Below are positions 61,798-64,000 of a stretch of DNA of 64,000 bases, in pieces. Each line of letters begins with the position of its first letter. Within the stretch, counting starts at the first letter, position 1. The position numbers and the translations under genes are program-made. This stretch comes from Chthonomonadia bacterium (GTDB taxonomy: Bacteria > Armatimonadota > HRBIN16): positions 250,183 through 314,182 of the forward strand of contig JABUFA010000001.1 in NCBI GenBank assembly GCA_013314755.1. The letters run 5' to 3'. The notes below the pieces were generated by a model that worked only from the letters and a program-made list of their open reading frames with translations, had not been told where the DNA came from and made no database searches.

Positions 61798-62658
61798 ATG
61801 AACCGACGGGAGTTTATTCAGGGGACGATGATGATGTTTGCCTTCGCTTCTGCATCCGCAGGACAGCCTGCGCCGCGACCACCGGCGTTCAAACTGGGGC
61901 TGGTGACCTACAATCTCGCCCGGGCATGGGACGTGCCCACCATCATCGCACGCTGTAAAGCCACCGGCTTCGCGGCGGTGGAACTGCGTACCACCCATGC
62001 ACACGGTGTGGAGCCCGATATCGACTCCGCCCGGCGCAGGGAGGTGCGTCAGCAGTTCGCCGATTCGGGCATTGTGCTGTGGGGACTGGGCACGGTGTGC
62101 GAGTTCCATTCGCCCGACCCCGCCGTGGTGCGCGAGAACATTGAAACCTGCAAACGCTTCTGCGAGCTGGCACGCGACGTGGGTGCCAGAGGGGTCAAGG
62201 TGCGTCCGAACGCACTACCCGAGGGTGTGCCCGTTGAGAAGACGCTGGAGCAAATCGGCAGGGCACTGGTGGAGTGCGGCAAAGCCGGCGCGGATAACGG
62301 GGTGGAAATCTGGGTGGAGGTACACGGAAGCGGCACCCAGGAGCCAGCCACCATGGCGAAAATCATGCAACACTGCGGACACCCGAACGTGGGCATTACC
62401 TGGAACTCCAACCCGACCGACGTCAAGAACGGCAGTGTGCGAGAAAGCTTTGACCTGCTGAAGCCTTACATCCGCTCCTGCCACATTACCGAGCTGACCA
62501 GTAACTATCCGTGGCGCGAGCTGTTCGGACTGCTGAAGGAGGCAGGCTACGACCGCTACACGCTGGCAGAGATACCCGGTCTGGAGACCACCAGCGTCGC
62601 CGATACCGAACGCTTTATGCGCTACTATCGCAGCCTGTGGCAGGAGCTGTGTCGGTGA
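61798..62658 (+). CDS. Sugar phosphate isomerase/epimerase-type TIM barrel protein with Tat-like signal
   Basis: The N-terminus NRREFIQGTMMMFAFASASA has the RRxF twin-arginine pattern and a hydrophobic stretch, so the protein may leave the cytoplasm through Tat. The rest is an AP-endonuclease-2/xylose-isomerase-like barrel: KATGFAAVELRTTHAHGVEP, ARDVGARGVKVRPNA, GVEIWVEVHGSGTQEP, VGITWNSNPTDVKNG, SCHITEL and YTLAEIPG, with metal-binding Glu and His residues typical of the family. ATG 61798 follows GGGAG; TTG 61783 is in frame. The stop overlaps the next start by four bases. Confidence 0.88.
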   Translation: MNRREFIQGTMMMFAFASASAGQPAPRPPAFKLGLVTYNLARAWDVPTIIARCKATGFAAVELRTTHAHGVEPDIDSARRREVRQQFADSGIVLWGLGTVCEFHSPDPAVVRENIETCKRFCELARDVGARGVKVRPNALPEGVPVEKTLEQIGRALVECGKAGADNGVEIWVEVHGSGTQEPATMAKIMQHCGHPNVGITWNSNPTDVKNGSVRESFDLLKPYIRSCHITELTSNYPWRELFGLLKEAGYDRYTLAEIPGLETTSVADTERFMRYYRSLWQELCR

Positions 62659-63542
62659 GCGCGCCGCGCTGGAAGGTCTCCCTGCACGGGGGGCACAGTC
62701 AGGAGTATTGCGACCACGCGTACTCACCCCTGCAGGAGATGCTGGAGGCGGCGGTGCGGGCAGGCTACCATACCTTTGGGGTGACCGAGCACGCCCCGCG
62801 CGTGGAGGCACGCTTCCTTTACCCCAACGAGGTCGCACTGGGGTGGGATGTGTCAACGCTTGTCACTAGGTTCGACGAGTACGCCCGACGCCTGCCCGCG
62901 CTGGTGACTGCCTTTGCGGACCGGATCCATCTGCTGAGAGGCTTCGAGATCGAGGTGGTTCCCGCCGCCTCTTACGTTCAGCTGATGGAGGAGTATCGCA
63001 CCCGCTATCGCTTCGAGTACATCGTCGGCTCGGTGCACTATGTGGACGAAATCTCCATCGACGGCGAGCTGCAGGAGTTCGAGCGGGCGATGGAGGCATG
63101 CGGGGGGCTGGAGGCTCTCGCCGTGCGGTACTACCAGACCGTTGCGCAGATGGTGCTGGCGCTGAAGCCAGAGGTAGTTGCGCATTTAGACCTGATACGC
63201 CTGCATGGACACAGGTTCGGAGCGGTGGACACACCAGCCATTCGACGCGCAGCCGAGGAGACGCTGGAAGCAATTCGCGCGACGGGGGGCATCCTGGAAG
63301 TGAACACGGCAGGCTACCGCAAAGGGCTGGGAGAGCCGTATCCCGCCTCGTGGTTGGTGCAGATAGCGAACCGCATGGGCATTGGCTTCTGCTTCGGCGA
63401 CGACAGCCACCGCGTAGAACATGTCGGTTTCGGCATCGAGCAGGCGAGGCAGTATCTGCTGGCAAACGGCGTGCGCTCGGTCACGGTGCTTGCGCGTGAG
63501 GGAACAGACCTTGTGCGCCAGACGGTTCCTCTGGAGGATTAG
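62655..63542 (+). CDS. PHP-type histidinol-phosphatase (HisJ/HisK-like), 295 aa
   Basis: The metal-binding PHP motifs are HGGHSQEYCDHAYSP at the start, FGVTEHAPR, GFEIEVVP, YIVGSVHYVDE, VVAHLDLIRLHG and GFCFGDDSHRVEHVG. Length and the order match HisJ, which dephosphorylates histidinol phosphate in histidine synthesis. The first residues read HGGH, a slight variant of the usual HxH. The start is GTG 62655 with AGGAG nine bases upstream, overlapping the preceding stop; the frame is open further upstream but is then inside the epimerase gene. Histidine synthesis is inferred from the family. Confidence 0.9.
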   Translation: MSAPRWKVSLHGGHSQEYCDHAYSPLQEMLEAAVRAGYHTFGVTEHAPRVEARFLYPNEVALGWDVSTLVTRFDEYARRLPALVTAFADRIHLLRGFEIEVVPAASYVQLMEEYRTRYRFEYIVGSVHYVDEISIDGELQEFERAMEACGGLEALAVRYYQTVAQMVLALKPEVVAHLDLIRLHGHRFGAVDTPAIRRAAEETLEAIRATGGILEVNTAGYRKGLGEPYPASWLVQIANRMGIGFCFGDDSHRVEHVGFGIEQARQYLLANGVRSVTVLAREGTDLVRQTVPLED

Positions 63543-63666
63543 GTGGTTCGGCTTCCGTAAACGCCCTTTTGCCCCAAAATAATCCATTATATTAAATCGA
63601 CGGCGCCACCCAAAATGTGACAACCCGTGCAGGATTTTTTCGAAAAATTCTTTTCAGCCAAGGCTA

Positions 63667-63849
63667 TTTGGAGTGCTGAAGCTTGCTTCAGCAGACCATT
63701 AACCTGCGTCAGCAGGTTTTGCCAAGTGTAGCCTGCGATTTCCAATCGCAAGGACAGGATACACCGCAACCCTGCAACTGAAAGTTGCGGGCTATGTTGG
63801 GCCATAAGCAGGGTTGCGTTCTGTGTTGCCTGCGATTTCCAATCGCAAG
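63667..63849. repeat. Modular hairpin repeat, copy 2
   Basis: The same palindromic modules as at 49431-49666 recur in the same order: GCTGAAGCTTGCTTCAGC, ACCTGCGTCAGCAGGT, TGCGATTTCCAATCGCA, TGCAACTGAAAGTTGCGGGC, then TGCGATTTCCAATCGCA again. One CTGAAG unit and one CAGCAGG unit of copy 1 are missing. The 458 bases from 63543 to the right edge hold no complete gene. Confidence 0.85.
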
Positions 63850-63889
63850 AGCATCCTCTCCCGCAGTATCCTGACCTCGGTGTAAGCAT

Positions 63890-63919
63890 TTGACTTTGGG
63901 GCAGGAGGTGTGCTATAAA
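63890..63919 (+). promoter_or_regulatory. Promoter facing the right edge of the window
   Basis: TTGACT and TATAAA are 18 bases apart. The transcript would begin near 63926, at once inside a hairpin; its gene lies beyond the window. Confidence 0.58.
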
Positions 63920-63925
63920 ATAGTC

Positions 63926-63950
63926 AGCTACCGCGTTCGTGGTAGCTTTT
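63926..63950 (+). terminator. Hairpin with T-run just after the right-edge promoter
   Basis: AGCTACC and GGTAGCT form a stem around eight bases, followed by TTT. It could be an early terminator, an attenuator, or the 5' end of a small RNA. A second stem (GCTCC/GGAGC) follows near 63970-63987. Confidence 0.45.
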
Positions 63951-64000
63951 CTCAACTATCAATCTCTCTCGCTCCAGCTATCGGGAGCAAAAGGATGGGC

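Noticed and set aside
63587..63955. Minus-strand open frame of 122 aa at the right edge
   Set aside because: It translates the hairpin repeat modules; similar peptides come from the other copy, so the coding look is an effect of repeats.
1..64000. tRNA or rRNA genes
   Set aside because: No convincing cloverleaf or conserved rRNA sequence was seen on either strand by eye; a tRNA search would be decisive.

Overview
The window looks like chromosomal DNA from a GC-rich, probably thermophilic free-living bacterium, most likely of the phylum Armatimonadota. The grounds are two short prepilins with the N-terminus typical of that group and a C-terminal H-x9-DG motif, a very large minor-pilin operon, many sugar-degradation genes, and hairpin repeats between genes. 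This placement is inferred from gene content; no rRNA or tRNA gene, CRISPR array or insertion sequence was seen.

Region 1 (1-22119, minus strand) is a type IV pilus operon. A near-consensus promoter at 22119-22091 precedes pilB, pilT, pilC and pilD. These are followed by an intact Uma2 nuclease gene, three type IV prepilins, a PilX-like gene, a tiny Uma2 remnant, and two giant secreted beta-propeller proteins. The last two sit where PilY1 sits in better-known minor-pilin operons; the final one runs off the left edge.

Region 2 (22126-29823) is housekeeping: aroE, yqeG, mltG and ruvX on the minus strand, then a block of interspersed repeats, an unknown protein fused by overlap to two oligopeptide-type ABC ATPases, and a DUF1854-comF pair.

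Region 3 (29864-37446) holds a secreted parallel beta-helix protein, a solitary beta-class DNA methyltransferase, a DUF4838 protein, and a LacI-type repressor. The repressor has a textbook promoter with two palindromic operators on its start site, and its gene overlaps a prepilin gene.

Region 4 (37712-45010) contains a DCC-family protein and an unusual three-gene operon: a DUF6785-like membrane protein, a RAD55/KaiC-like ATPase lacking the KaiC catalytic glutamates, and a ParB-like protein without ParA. This operon is the best candidate here for an undescribed system. A second H-x9-DG prepilin, a PAP2 phosphatase and a UbiD-family decarboxylase follow.

Region 5 (45217-56487) is a plant- or microbial-glycan degradation block: a six-hairpin glycosidase, a GH27 alpha-galactosidase, a DUF5696 hydrolase, a GH78 alpha-L-rhamnosidase, a GH2-like enzyme, and a 1022-residue secreted protein whose base composition differs from its surroundings. 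Most of these enzymes lack signal peptides, so they would act on imported oligosaccharides.

Region 6 (56488-64000) is mixed: a 69-residue unknown with its own promoter and terminator, accA-accD, pheA, a cold-shock gene preceded by a sigma-54-type promoter sequence, a DUF6141-like membrane protein, a toxin-antitoxin pair, a Tat-type sugar epimerase overlapping a histidinol-phosphatase, then a second copy of a hairpin repeat and an outward-facing promoter at the right edge.
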